Positions 1 to 11,793 of a stretch of DNA of 64,000 bases are shown in pieces (the first letter of the stretch is position 1; each line of letters starts with the position of its first letter). The notes under the pieces are model-generated. The model made no database searches. It worked only from the letters and a program-made list of their open reading frames with translations, and was not told where the DNA came from. Source of the DNA: Corylus avellana (lineage: Eukaryota > Streptophyta > Magnoliopsida > Fagales > Betulaceae); the NCBI RefSeq assembly GCF_901000735.1, contig NC_081542.1:48958993-49022992 (forward strand). Reading direction: 5' to 3'. The position numbers and the translations under genes are program-made.

Positions 1-330
1 TTATTTTTATTTTTATTTTTTTTTATTCTATTTCTCTGAATGTCTTTTTTCTCAGTTTTTTTTTTCTTTGACTGAGAAACAGAATTTGCAAGGTTTTTAT
101 AAAATACAAATATATAATATGTTTTTTGATTTCTTTTAATTCTCTGTATATTCTTCAACAATATTTTTTTGATTTCAAGATTGAGTTTGATTCTGTTTTC
201 TCCAACTATATATAGTTTTTTTATATAAATAATTTTGTAGCTTAATTGCAAAAAAAAAAAAAAAAAAAGTTCACATACCTGACATAATTAAAAACAAAAA
301 AGAAAAAGAAATTATAGTAAAGTTGTTTAT

Positions 331-363
<33 letters not shown>

Positions 364-1142
364 GAAAGTCCTTAATAATATAAATTATATTTGTATAATA
401 AGGGTATTTTCAGAAATTTGATCAGAATATGATTCCATTCACCAACATATTGTATTGTACCAAACGAAGGAATATGATTAGCTAGTTTATTCCAGCGTTA
501 TAACTAAACAAAGGAATTTGAATAGCTAATCTATTCCACACTCTTCTATTCCCAATAGTAACTAATCATTTTCCAATGGACTAGACATTCCGCGAACCAA
601 ATGAGGCATAAATGTAACAACATTTTTTAAGGGAGCCATTTTATTTTTTATTGTTTCTCTCATTTGTTTTCTCTTTTTCCCAAATCTTTTCATACTTTTT
701 CTCTGCATGTTCTCTTTTTTCTCAAAACTTTTCATATTTTTCATCACATGTTCTCTTTTTCCCAAAACTTTTCTCACTTTTAATAATATTTAAATGATAT
801 AGATAAAAATATAGCTAATTGGATGTGGATATGCATTTAAAAATTCATTAGCTAAACTAGATAAAAGTGAGTTTTGAGGAACCATTTTGCATAAAAATTT
901 GGCTCCTCCATTGGAAATACTCTTATAGGCTTAACTACTTTATTAGTATTTCGGTTTATACTTTTTTATTTTTTTTTCCTATGTTTGTAAAACAGCAAAA
1001 TCTGACACCTGATCTATGGGAAATAGCAAAATTGATGCCTCTGTTTTTTTCGTCATTCTAAATTGATGGAATTCCATGTCATCGACACATGTCACTCCCA
1101 AAATATGCCACGTGTCCTAAAAAAATAATAAAAAAGGAAACT
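1..1142. other. AT-rich intergenic DNA
   Basis: Long A and T runs and no convincing coding sequence. The open frames seen here are short, low in complexity and rich in Lys or Phe. Nothing else is recognised. Confidence 0.6.
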
Positions 1143-1163
1143 AAAAAAAAAAAAAAAAAATTC

Positions 1164-1919
1164 TGTTGTTGGCTTCTACGGAATTCCATTCCAATTCCTT
1201 TCAATCCTGGAAAACGACATCATCGGCGATATCCATCAACGGCAATTAACAAGCAATCGGGCATGAACATGACACTTTCCCAAGATAAGAGAGCGAAGTG
1301 TTGCGGAAACTGGTCGATTGTTTTATTCCCTTGGGATTTTGCTCATCAGGCGTGAACATGTCAAAAGATATTGCTGTAAATCAACAAAATTAAAATTGGC
1401 TGTCTAGTTCACCCTCGTGAGCATGTAATGGGTACACCCACCGGGGTCTTCCATGGACAAAAGCGTCGGAAATTAGTGCTCCTCTGGGTAACATGTGTTG
1501 ATGTTCAAGCACGGCAACCGGAATTTCCTTCATAGCTTTTTGTCTCTTGATACTAGCAGCGCGTGTTTGCGGGTCAGCGTGAAAAACTAAGATCCGACCT
1601 GGAATCGCTCGAACGGGACTTCGGGAAGCATGGCGTCCTCGCCGCAAGCGTTGTAGCGGTCGACCAAGGTGGGCTCGTCGGAGAGTATTTCGATGAAGCT
1701 CTGATACATTGGGACAGGCGGCGACGATCAAGGTTGTTAACCTTAAAGTGTTGCGGAAAAAGGAATTTGTAGACGAAGTGGAAGGAATGCAGAGGGACGC
1801 AATGCTGGGATAAGAGAGCGAAGTACGAATTCAATGGGTCGTCTGAAGCGCCGTGGCGAGTAGTCTACGCACGGCGGAGATGAGAGGAGGCAATGCCTGC
1901 TCCGTAGAAGCCAACAACA
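1164..1919. repeat. Segment bounded by a 19-bp inverted repeat
   Basis: Positions 1164-1182 (TGTTGTTGGCTTCTACGGA) recur as a perfect reverse complement at 1901-1919, each next to an A- or T-run. The inside is less AT-rich than its surroundings and carries a phrase seen twice (GATAAGAGAGCGAAGT near 1285 and 1810). Short open frames occur on both strands (for example 1563-1772 + and 1390-1731 -), but I recognise no protein family. It may be a decayed non-autonomous DNA transposon or a captured gene fragment. No target duplication was identified. Confidence 0.4.
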
Positions 1920-2010
1920 TAATTTTTTTTTTTTCATACATTGCGATATTACTGCATATGAGGTGGATTTCCGTCAATTTAGACTGACGGAAAAAATGAA
2001 GGTATCGATT

Positions 2011-2110
2011 NNNNNNNNNNNNNNNNNNNNNNNNNNNNNNNNNNNNNNNNNNNNNNNNNNNNNNNNNNNNNNNNNNNNNNNNNNNNNNNNNNNNNNNNNN
2101 NNNNNNNNNN
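2011..2110. other. Assembly gap (100 N)
   Basis: A run of exactly 100 N, the conventional size for a gap of unknown length. The contig that follows (2111-4943) may be wrongly oriented. Confidence 0.99.
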
Positions 2111-2291
2111 GGCTTAAGGTAATTAATTAATTAAATTCATCAATTTTCTTTAAGATAAGTAATAATTTATTATGATATATCGCGATCTAAGATGATGTCG
2201 TGTTTTATAAATCTTACATGCATGGTTTTTTTTTTACACATGCATGGCAAAATTTCATATTCTTATACATTGTCTCCACGCACGCATGCAG

Positions 2292-2930
2292 CGTGTGCAA
2301 AAGATAATTCCCTCGCATTATGTCATCCACCGCAACAATGACAATAAGACTGCAGACGAGCTCTTCAAAGCGAATCACGCTGACCTTCTCAAGAGGGCCC
2401 AAACGTGGACAAAGGAGACCTCGCAGTCGTGCTCTGCAGTTTCCGTTCTCGTTGCCACTGTTGTTTTTGCGGCTGCCTACACTGTCCCGGGAGGCAACGA
2501 TGACAATGGCCAACCACATTTCCTTAACAGTCCATTCTTCTTGTTCTTCACCGTCATGGACGTGGTCTCCCTTGCGAGCTCCTTGACTGCCATCGTAACG
2601 TTCCTCTCGATTCTCTCGTCTCCTTTTGACCTTGAAGATTTCCACAGATCTCTCCCTTCGAAGCTGATGATCGGCTTCTCCTTACTCTTCTTCTCCGTGA
2701 CAGCCACCATGCTTTCTTTCACGGCGACTATTCTACTCATCATTCGCCTGGAGAAGAGAAGATGGACTTCGAGTCTGATTTACACTGCTGCATTCCTTCC
2801 CGTTGCTGTGTTTGCGCTTATGCAGTTCCCCTTGTACATTGCATTCACCAGAGGTGTGCATTCCTTTTTGAAGAAAACATTGAAGAGGGTTCCTATCCTG
2901 AAACTTATTCCCCGTTTCTTCAAGGCCTGA
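2292..2930 (+). CDS. Gene A: last (PGG-domain) exon of an ankyrin-PGG membrane protein, partial
   Basis: This is the terminal exon of an ACD6/ITN1-like gene. It follows a splice acceptor (GCATGCAG, G at 2291), begins RVQKIIPSHYVIHRNN in phase 0, and runs 639 nt to a stop, giving 212 residues. The first hydrophobic helix ends in the family signature (AYTVPGG). Three more predicted membrane helices follow (FFLFFTVMDVVSL, LMIGFSLLFFSVTATML, LIYTAAFLPVAVFALM), then a short basic tail. In this family the PGG domain is the four-helix membrane anchor behind a cytosolic ankyrin domain. No ankyrin exon lies upstream: only about 180 nt separate this exon from the 2011-2110 gap. The reading frame is undamaged. 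It is closest in sequence to the last exons of E and G. It may be the missing end of gene B if this contig is inverted. Confidence 0.85.
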   Translation, partial: RVQKIIPSHYVIHRNNDNKTADELFKANHADLLKRAQTWTKETSQSCSAVSVLVATVVFAAAYTVPGGNDDNGQPHFLNSPFFLFFTVMDVVSLASSLTAIVTFLSILSSPFDLEDFHRSLPSKLMIGFSLLFFSVTATMLSFTATILLIIRLEKRRWTSSLIYTAAFLPVAVFALMQFPLYIAFTRGVHSFLKKTLKRVPILKLIPRFFKA

Positions 2931-3682
2931 AAGGGCGTGATTTATTGAGATTTGATCTGAGAGTTTTGTATAACTCACAGGTTAGCCAGCAAGAAGCAAT
3001 AACTACTTCCATGATGTTTTTTTTTTTTTTTTTGGGTGGGGTGGGAGGGGGATTTTGATACATAATGGTGTACCTTTAGTTCTCATCATCAAAAAGAAAA
3101 TGTTACAGATGCGTTATCATCACATTCTGTATGAGCTTGCATGCTTAATATGTAATAAAATAACGAGAACTTGCATCTCTCTCTTAATTATCTGGAGACC
3201 TATCTTTAGTGCTTAATGTGATCTTTCTGGCTTCAGTATTAATATAATTTTATCTTCATTATTATGTCATCCTTAGAGTCATCGTCATATATATATATAT
3301 AAGACTAATTAAATATTCACAAGTCTTCACAATATATATATATATTCACAAGTCTCCAAGAGATTCAATTTTACTTAGGTAGAGCTGTGGCCTGTGGGGT
3401 TTCGACGCTTGTGCACGCATTAAAACTTGGCAACTTGCAAATATGAGCGTATAGTATAGATCAAATAAACTCACTAATTCAGTGCTTCACGGATCTCCCG
3501 CGTTCCCTGGCAAACTAAGTGGATTGGGCTTGTTGCCTTGTTGGGCTGGCATGATTACGTTCGGCGGGCCTAGGCATTCAGTCCTGCACAGTCCCTCGGC
3601 CTAAGCCCAACTTGGCATTATGGCATATATATATATATATATATGAAAAAATTGGTCCCACGCATGATCAAATTGGTGCAAA
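2931..3682. other. 3' flank and intergenic DNA
   Basis: Presumed 3' untranslated sequence of the gene A exon, then AT-rich DNA with short (AT)n runs near 3290, 3340 and 3630. No gene is seen. Confidence 0.5.
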
Positions 3683-4331
3683 TAGGGGTGTTCAAATACC
3701 GGTCAATCTGAAATTTTGAATAGTCTCCGACTTGATCAAATAGGATATTTCTTTCGCTTACCCACACTTCTATCACCCTTCACCACAATCAACTAAAACT
3801 TTCTCCCTCTCTGCTTCACTTTCACAAGACCAATTGAGTGATAATTTGACCTAATTTTATTAGAATAAAAGTAATTTTTAAGGTGACTAATATTAATCAG
3901 ACTTGTGTGAATGCTTCTTTATTGTAGAGAATGAAATCCATGCCTAAATATGTATCCAACCTCATAAAAATTTTCTTGCGACAACCAATAATAACATCAT
4001 TCATATCCTGAACAAGTGCATGTGGACCTCAACTTTCTAGTACCAAAGTCTCAAAAACGCTCCTGCATATTCCAAAGCCCAATCATTCTCGAATAGAGAT
4101 TTTCGGCTGCCAAATTGAGGTAGCCAAGCGTCAGACATTTTGCCATTTTTTCTTTTTCTTTTTTTTTTAAAAAAAAAAATTGAAGAGAGATATTAAAGGA
4201 AAATCTAAATTTAAGGTATTAGCATCAAATTTGAGATATTAGCACCAAAATTGAGACATTAGCACCAAATTTAGGATGATCGAATCTCTTTTGGGTGATA
4301 CCATCCTTACAGGATTAACCTTCCACCCCTA
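3683..4331. mobile_element. Candidate non-autonomous hAT-like element
   Basis: The segment opens with TAGGGGTGTTCAA and closes with TTCCACCCCTA, so the outer 8 bases (TAGGGGTG / CACCCCTA) form a perfect terminal inverted repeat of the kind common in plant hAT elements. About 650 bp, with no transposase frame. Near 4200-4270 is a short phrase repeated three times (variants of AAATTTGAGATATTAGCACC). I could not see an 8-bp target duplication, so the call rests on the ends only. Confidence 0.35.
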
Positions 4332-4943
4332 GATTTTAGTTTTGAGATTTGGCTTAGGTGCGGTAGTCCAAAACTGCACCAAACAGTTTTGGGCAATAAA
4401 CAAATAGTTTTTTTAAAGAAAAAGAAAAAGAAAAAGAGAAATATTTAAAAACTAAAAGTATTAAAAAAAATAATAATAGAAGAGAAAGAAGAAAAAAAAT
4501 GAAAGGGGGACCACCCCATTTTGGCCAAGGGGGTGGATTTCCATTATCCTCCTCCAACTTTCTCACCTGTTAACTTGCCTTTCCATTATCCTCCTCCAAC
4601 TTTCTCAAGAAAGTGACAGAAAATTGGAAGCCAAAAGGAAAAATTCAAAGAAACCCAAAACTCCAAAAACCATGAGGTCCTTGTATTTCATTCCACCAGC
4701 AACACCGATTTCAATCCGGACCACCCCAAAGGTCATGAGGGTGGATCTTCGTCGATTCCGACACCGATGAAGGCTATCATGTGCTTTCTCTGATTTCCTC
4801 TTCTCCCTGATTTCCCTTGAAGACATGGATTGTATGGATCTGATGGAGACTTTTGGGTATATGGATCTGGTTGAAACAACGATTTCTTTGATCCACCATA
4901 TCTTTCAGCAAAATCATGAAAACCCACTAGAGGATAGTTATCA
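4332..4943. other. Intergenic DNA, no gene recognised
   Basis: Purine-rich and low-complexity stretches, with a short direct repeat (CCATTATCCTCCTCCAACTT near 4540 and 4580). Open frames on either strand are short and look like chance products of skewed composition. Confidence 0.5.
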
Positions 4944-5043
4944 NNNNNNNNNNNNNNNNNNNNNNNNNNNNNNNNNNNNNNNNNNNNNNNNNNNNNNNNN
5001 NNNNNNNNNNNNNNNNNNNNNNNNNNNNNNNNNNNNNNNNNNN
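4944..5043. other. Assembly gap (100 N)
   Basis: 100 N. The gap falls where the fifth exon of gene B should be. Confidence 0.99.
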
Positions 5044-5180
5044 TAATTGAGCATAACAATTACTTCAATTCGACCTAACTTGTAAATCGTTTCTCTTTAT
5101 ATTTAGGAAAAAAAACATACTATGTTGAGCAACATCATATTTCTTGATTGGAAATGAGGAAAATGATCATGAGGTCGAAC

Positions 5181-7614
5181 CTTTAGCTAGGCCCCTCCAT
5201 ATAGCACAATGTAATCTTGAAATTGCTGCAGTTTTGTGTAAATCACATGATTAGATGATATTTCTAACAGTACACAACTGAGGAATATATATAAGAATAA
5301 GTGATGAGGGGAAGCTATAATTATATATATCAAGGTAAATAAACATTAAAAAAGTAAACCCTATGGAATGGTAATTCCATTCCGCATGTGCATCACATTT
5401 TTTGGTCCCATTCCGCATGTGCATCCTACGAGGGGAAGCACTTATTGGTCCCATTTTTTGGAGTCATTTTTCAGTACAGCCACGCTAAGAAGAGTTATGT
5501 ACAATCCTAAGTTCTAAATTGTTAGAATATTAATCAAGTAATTTAATTCACTATTTTCTTTCCACTTAAGGTATTAAAACAAGTGCCGATGAGAACCTAA
5601 TCTTGAATTTGAATCATGGCTTTACAATTTATTCTTTATTTTAGTTAAATATTTCAACTATGGGTCTCACTTTTTAAAGAGAAGTTTGAGCATGCATATA
5701 TGCAGAAGTCTTATAATATTAGTTAAATAATTAAATTGATTATTTCCAACCAGTTTTTAGATAAGTGATAATATAACGTAAAGAGTGTCCGGGCCATTGC
5801 ATAACAGAAAATATGATGAGTGAATGTTAGAAATGAATCCCTTATATTACCAGATTGATGTTTTTTTGATTGGCAAAGGTTACTGCTACCTTGGCCGCTC
5901 TCCAAATCTTCCATAAGTTGACTTGATAGTGTTAGATCAGTTTCATCGTAATCATCATCGTTGTCATCATGATAAGGAGAAGGAAGCCCTGTAGTGTTTA
6001 ATTAAGTTAATCAAGTTATTATGTTCGGCAGTTAAAGCTTATATATATAATAACTAATTAATGAAATTACATTGATAAAGTATTAATTAAATAATTATTT
6101 TTTTTAATAATTTAAATTTATAAGACACGCCGGACCATGAAGAAATTTGTGGGCCTAACTCATCTCATAAAACCAGTTCCATAAGAGATGCTTGCTCATT
6201 CCTTATAAACATGCCCAAGATCTTGTCCACAGGCAATGTGAGACTATTTCTCAATACCCCCCTCACGTGCATGTCGGTATTTTTCTTAGTCCTTGTCACG
6301 GGGTAAGTAGTGTGGGTTTCATTTGTCTTGTGGTAAGCTCTGATACCATGAAAAATTTATGTGCCTAACTCATCTCATAAAACCGGTTTCATAAGAGAGG
6401 GTTGCCCATTCCTTATAAACATGCCAAAGATCTTGTCCACAGACAATGTGGGACTATTTCTCAACAAACTGGACCTAAAGACCCAAAAAATTTCTCTCAA
6501 AATCAATCCCAACATTCTTACTTTTTATATCACATTAATCATTTTTTATTACTATTCAAATAAAAAATCACTACAAAACAATTTTTTTTTATTTTTTTAT
6601 ACAAAACATTTTTACATTTTTTTTCTTCACATCAATAAAATTTGTTACAGTACGTTCCAGTCCAATTCTTTTTTCAAGCACTTCTATAGAATTAATGATG
6701 TTTTCATCCCATAACGTATACGTATATAGATTAAGTTGCAGACACGTACATTTATAGAGCAGAGCCTCCCTTTTTCCCATGCCACATGAACTCCTGAAAG
6801 CAGATGGCATTTTCGCTAGCAGGTGGAGACATGTCGTGTCATAGGCTCCCTTTTTTGGTCCAAGTGCCTTGTCCTTTCCTAGTAACCAAGCGGCGGTTTC
6901 TGTATCAAAAAGAGAGAGATGGTTAAGCATGTTCTATTCGAAATTAAGCACATAAAAGTAAATTAGGTTAAAGTTTTATATTAGTTATATTTTGGCTAAT
7001 AATATCAAGTAATTAAGAGAGAGAGAGAGACCGAAGTGTTGGCCGATGACAGCAATATGGAGAATGGACATGTTGTCATTCCTGTGGAAGTGATCACTTA
7101 TATCCTCGACATATGCAGCCAAAAATTTGGCCATTTTGAAATGGCCAACGGCAACAGCCCGATACAGCTGAGTTTCCCCAAGTTGGTTGCGACACTCGAG
7201 CAGCTCTCTGAGATAGGCCATATTGTTTCCACCGACTTTGTCCCGCCCATAAATCCCCTGGAGTTTACGAATCAAGATCTTTGCTGCTTCAACTTTGTCC
7301 GTGGCGGCTACCTCGTGAAGAGTAGTGTTACCGTGAATGTTCTTCTTCGACAAGGTTTCGAATACCCTGTCGTTCGGTACGAGACTAAGTAGACGTGTAA
7401 GCAGTTCTGTGAATTCACTATATGCTGCGATATGAAATGCAGTGTCCCTGTCCACCGTCAGATAATCAAAGAGGTGGCTGGGATATTTCTCGTAGAACTT
7501 CGCCATGCCCAGCCAGTCTCCCTTCAAGACAGCCTGGTAAGGCATCTTCGGCTGTTGAAAGGTCGCCAAACTGACCGCCTCTTCATCTTTCTCAATCTCC
7601 AACTCCCTCCCCAT
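5181..7614 (-). CDS. Gene B: first four exons of an ankyrin-PGG protein, 3' part missing
   Basis: By comparison with gene E the exons are 7614-7032 (583 nt), 6899-6750 (150), 5988-5851 (138) and 5225-5181 (45). Phases close exactly (each join leaves one base) and every join has GT/AG borders. Translation starts MGRELEIEKDEEAV, the same start as E. Exon 1 holds the N-terminal ankyrin repeats (DTAFHIAAYSE, GNTTLHEVAATD, GETQLYRAVAVGH, MSILHIAVIGQHF). Exon 2 reads WLLGKDKALGPKKG then TTCLHLLAKMPSAF. Exon 3 is acidic (DDNDDDYDETD) and ends EDLESGQGSS. Exon 4 is a micro-exon for AISRLHCAIWRGLAK. I see no lesion. The second ankyrin exon and the PGG exon are absent because the 4944-5043 gap follows. 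The putative partner in the neighbouring contig is gene A. Confidence 0.8.
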
Positions 7615-8078
7615 CTCTCTGTTTTCTCTCTCTCTGTCTCTTTCACAGTGTCTTTGTGAGATTAATGCTGTGTTTCTTAGACAGCGTGCGATCTGTCAAG
7701 TGAGAGCAGAAACGAATCTTTTTATGCCTAGTTTTTTAATATACTTTGCTTCATGAACTAATAAAGTCAGGCGCTACAACTATAAATTAAATAAAGACTA
7801 AATTTGATGCTCTAGCTTTTGCACGGAAAGTGCACGCTTAAAACCTTTATTCTAGGATTTTTGTAAGGGAAGATTGCTACGAATATTGTGTTTTTGGGTC
7901 TTCACAATACATGTGTTGTTAAATTAAGATTCAGAATAAGCTTCTTTCTCTCTCAAGGCCGGATAGCTATTACTGTCTCGTGAGTCGGGTGAAACTTTTT
8001 TTTTTTTTTGTCAAAATTATTATATATATATAGTTTTATTTGGAATTTTTTTATCTTCATGAAAGACGGTAAAAAGAG

Positions 8079-8111
<33 letters not shown>

Positions 8112-8538
8112 CCAAATCAATCTAAAAGTGTTTTAATATTGCGTCATGTGGTATGAACCCTTTTTATTTTAATGCTGAACCAATTTTTTAAGACATAATT
8201 TGTGAACCGATTTTTTAAGAGTAAACCGGTTTTTACTTAAAAAACCGGTCATTAAATTAGCATAGTTAATGGCATTTAATTATATTTCAAGAGTTTTCCA
8301 TATATAAATTATTTTATAAATTAAGTATTATCAATGCCCAAATCAAATAAGGAAACAAAATAATACAAATCAAATCATATATCATTTATAATAGCCGAAA
8401 CCTTCTTTGAAGTGCCTTCAAAATGCGACATGTGGCGTGAACTTATTTTTTTAAATACTAAACCGATTTTTTAATTCATTATTTTAAAAAGTGCATAGTT
8501 AAAAATTAAAACCTGTTCATATTTTTGTTTTATCTCTC
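7615..8538. other. Gene B 5' flank, shared with other cluster members
   Basis: Coding-strand GA-rich leader next to the ATG, then sequence that recurs upstream of other cluster genes: the stretch near 7770-7970 is closely similar to parts of 36890-37110 and 22760-22890. An (AT)n run lies at about 8083-8109. No clear TATA box is seen at the spacing found in E, F and G. Confidence 0.5.
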
Positions 8539-8638
8539 NNNNNNNNNNNNNNNNNNNNNNNNNNNNNNNNNNNNNNNNNNNNNNNNNNNNNNNNNNNNNN
8601 NNNNNNNNNNNNNNNNNNNNNNNNNNNNNNNNNNNNNN
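8539..8638. other. Assembly gap (100 N)
   Basis: A run of 100 N. Confidence 0.99.
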
Positions 8639-8679
8639 TTTAGGACACCAAACCGATAATTAAGTAACGAATTTGATGT

Positions 8680-9190
8680 GGAATGATTTATTTGATTGAA
8701 TTAAATGTTGAATGAAAAATTTTCTTTTATTTTGTATTCCTAAAAAAAAAAAAAAAAACAGAGTTTGTTTATTTTGCTTTGTATTTTTTTTTTATTTGGA
8801 ATTATATAGGTTTTATTTGTATTGAAATAAGATAGACGATTTATTTGATTGCATTAAATCTTGATTGAAAGATTTTGTTTTATTTTGTATTCATAATTTT
8901 TTTTTTTTTCAAATGTTCAGAATTATGTAAATTTTATTTGTATTTAAATATAACCTTTAGCAGGTCTTTTTATTGAAAGAGCGATGATTGATTTTTTAAC
9001 ATGACTATTTTTAGCCTGTAATTAAAAAAAAAAAAAAAAAAAAATGAAGATGCGTTTATTTAATTGAAATGTATGTTTTATTTTGTATTAAAAAGAAGAG
9101 AGAAAATTTTGTTTATTTTACTTTGTATTTTTCTGAAATGATTAGAACTTTATGAGTTTTATTTGTATTGCAGTATAATAAGTATCACAT
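8680..9190. repeat. Degenerate tandem repeat, about three copies
   Basis: The phrase ATTTATTTGATTG..TTAAAT, followed by TTTTATTTTGTATT, an A- or T-run and then TTTTATTTGTATT, occurs near 8690, 8838 and 9053, with spacing of roughly 150-210 bp and much divergence. No coding potential. Confidence 0.4.
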
Positions 9191-10026
9191 GAACAATATC
9201 AAAGTTTTCTACTAATTTTCTATTAATAATTTGATCATCAGAATTTAAGTGTCCTTCTTAGTATTTTTTTTTTCTTACGGTGTATAACCTTTAGTATGTA
9301 TTTTCATTAAAAGATGCGTGATAGATTTTTTTCACATACCTATTTTAACTTATAATGAAAAGTAAAATGAGATGCGTTTAAATTTTTAAATTAAATTATA
9401 ATAGATTATATGCTAGTTTTACATAAAAAAAAAAAAAAAGAAGTGAAAAGAAAATGAATACATTTATTAAAGCCAACTAACATTTGCTATTGTTTTAACA
9501 ATATGAAAAATGCTCATTTTAAATTTATCTTATTTTCAATCATGTTTTGTAAAATTTGTTTATAAACCTAGCATTCCTCTAACAATATTGATTGAGTCTA
9601 TAAATAGAGTATTGCGCAATATGTAAATTAATGCAGATGAACTTGAGAGAAAAACTGTGAAAGCTTTACTGATCATTTGCATTAATGAGAAATATACACT
9701 TGTTCAGTATTTATACTACAAACTTTTACAGAGGAAAAATAGATTAATTGAGAGTTTAACCAAATTAACTACTTAACAACTTCTCTAACCAGCTTAACTA
9801 ACAATCCAGCTCATTATTACACGTGATAAACATTTGCTAATCCAGCTCACTAATCCTGCTGTTAAATAACTCATACTGTGAAGCTGGTGTAGTGCACACA
9901 AGTCGAACCAAAGGATATTGATGGACGCAATGGAGTTTGGTCACGGTGGTAGGGTGGCGCGTGGGCGGTGGGGGAAGGGAGGCATTGTAGATCTGGCTTC
10001 CAAGTTGAAGATAAAAGAGGAGGAAA

Positions 10027-10073
<47 letters not shown>

Positions 10074-11793
10074 TAAAAAAAAAAGGATAGAAAAAGAGAA
10101 ATGATGGAAGGGGGAGGAAAGAAGCAAGATGAATTGTAAAGGCACTGTGACGTCCAGTAGGCATTCACTAGGGGAGGTCAAGACACTGATCACTAAGATG
10201 GAAATTATCTTACTAGGGAAAGAGAGAGACTAGCTCTTTGGAATTTTTATTTATTTATTTATTTTTTGAGCAAATACAAACAAAAGGGAAGGGTTACATA
10301 GGGGGATCTGAATCATTCCACTATTAATTCTTTGGAATTTATTGAAAGAGAGCTGTAATGTGATGTTTTTCACGGTAAGGTCAGAGATGTGTGGCCTAAT
10401 TTTTTAGAAAGGATAATATTATTTGTATATTTTTTTTTTGTACACTGTTTTATTTTAAATTTAATTATTAAATTTGTTAGAACTAGTGGCTCATATTAGA
10501 ATACTAGTGGTTGGTCAAGTAGATGGAGCGGGAGTCTACTGGCTCATGTGCATAATTAAGTTTGCGGAGGGAATGACTAGGTTGTGGGGTGCGGGGGCAA
10601 GGCCCTTGCGGTATGGTACATGGTGTTTTGTGAATTTTCAAAATACATCCCTACAATTAGGGTTTAAGGTTTTCCTATATATGTGTTATGATGTGACCCT
10701 GAATGATTAATAGTAAAATACAGCCGTACTCTCTATGTACGTAGGCACATTGCTGAAGCACCTTAAATCTGTGTCTTGATTCTTTTTTCGATTCTATATT
10801 ATTCATCATTGTTGTGCACGGTAACAACAAAATTTAATTGAAAATCAATATTATAAATAAGAAATCCTCATAGTATTTATACAAATAACAAAGTTTTCCT
10901 CCAAACTGAATTAGTGAAACTCTATTAAATTAACAATATATGTCCTTAGATCATGTAATTTTTACATATATTTAAAATGCATGTCCTTTAATAAACTACT
11001 AAATGCATTTTTAATTGGATGAGTATAAAATTATGCATTGTTAATCATATTAAAACTACATTGAGAATCGTATATTTTAAGACATGTTAATTTAACATAT
11101 TAATGAATTGGAGAAATTTTTTCAAACACAGCAGGCATGAACAAGGCCTCCTCTATGTATGGCTATTTGGATTGTCTATAATTCTAGAAGTCTCTCTTGT
11201 GTCCTTTCAAAAAAGAAGTGGCTTTTAAAATCATTATTTGATCAAAATCCAATAATAATCAATCACAAGCCCAATGTTGATTTTAAGAGCCACATCATCA
11301 TTGGAGGGATACAAGAGTGACACAAGATGAACTTGTAGCATTACTCGGATTGTCTATAATTCATTGCCAAACCCTATTTTGGATAAGGTTACCGATTATG
11401 TACCCCAAATTTACCAATAGGATACATTATTTGCACTTTTTTTTTTTTTGTAAATATTTTTCATCTGCACATTATGTGTCAACTTAAATTCAATAACGAT
11501 AATACACATAAGAGATATATACAAAACATATGCACAAGAGATATACAAATTATAATAATTTCCTTATCAAAAATAAATTTGACCCAAGTAAGATATTTTA
11601 ATTTGTTCGTGTTCCCTTAAAATTCCGACAGCTTATATTTTATTGGATGAAGCAGAAGACACTTAAGTACATCGCTAGAGAATTTTTTACATGTTCATGG
11701 TACACCTGATTAACTTGTTGCATTACTTTCATCCATGGGAATTGAAATATCCTAATATAGTACTGGTTCCAAAGGCCAACTGTCATGACCCTC
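9191..11793. other. AT-rich intergenic DNA, no gene recognised
   Basis: It contains an (AT)n tract at about 10030-10070 and several poly(T) runs. Short frames at 9837-10193 and 10474-10710 have no recognisable domain. About 11490-11580 resembles 23070-23160, the 3' flank of gene D, so the right end belongs to the duplicated 3' flank of gene C. Confidence 0.5.

Noticed and set aside
867..1061. Open frames in the first kilobase and other AT-rich parts
   Set aside because: Some begin with GTG, all are low-complexity, and no domain or splice context supports them.
9837..10193. 118-codon frame over the (AT)n tract
   Set aside because: The repeated Ile-Tyr peptide is a translation of (AT)n; overlapping frames show the same artefact.
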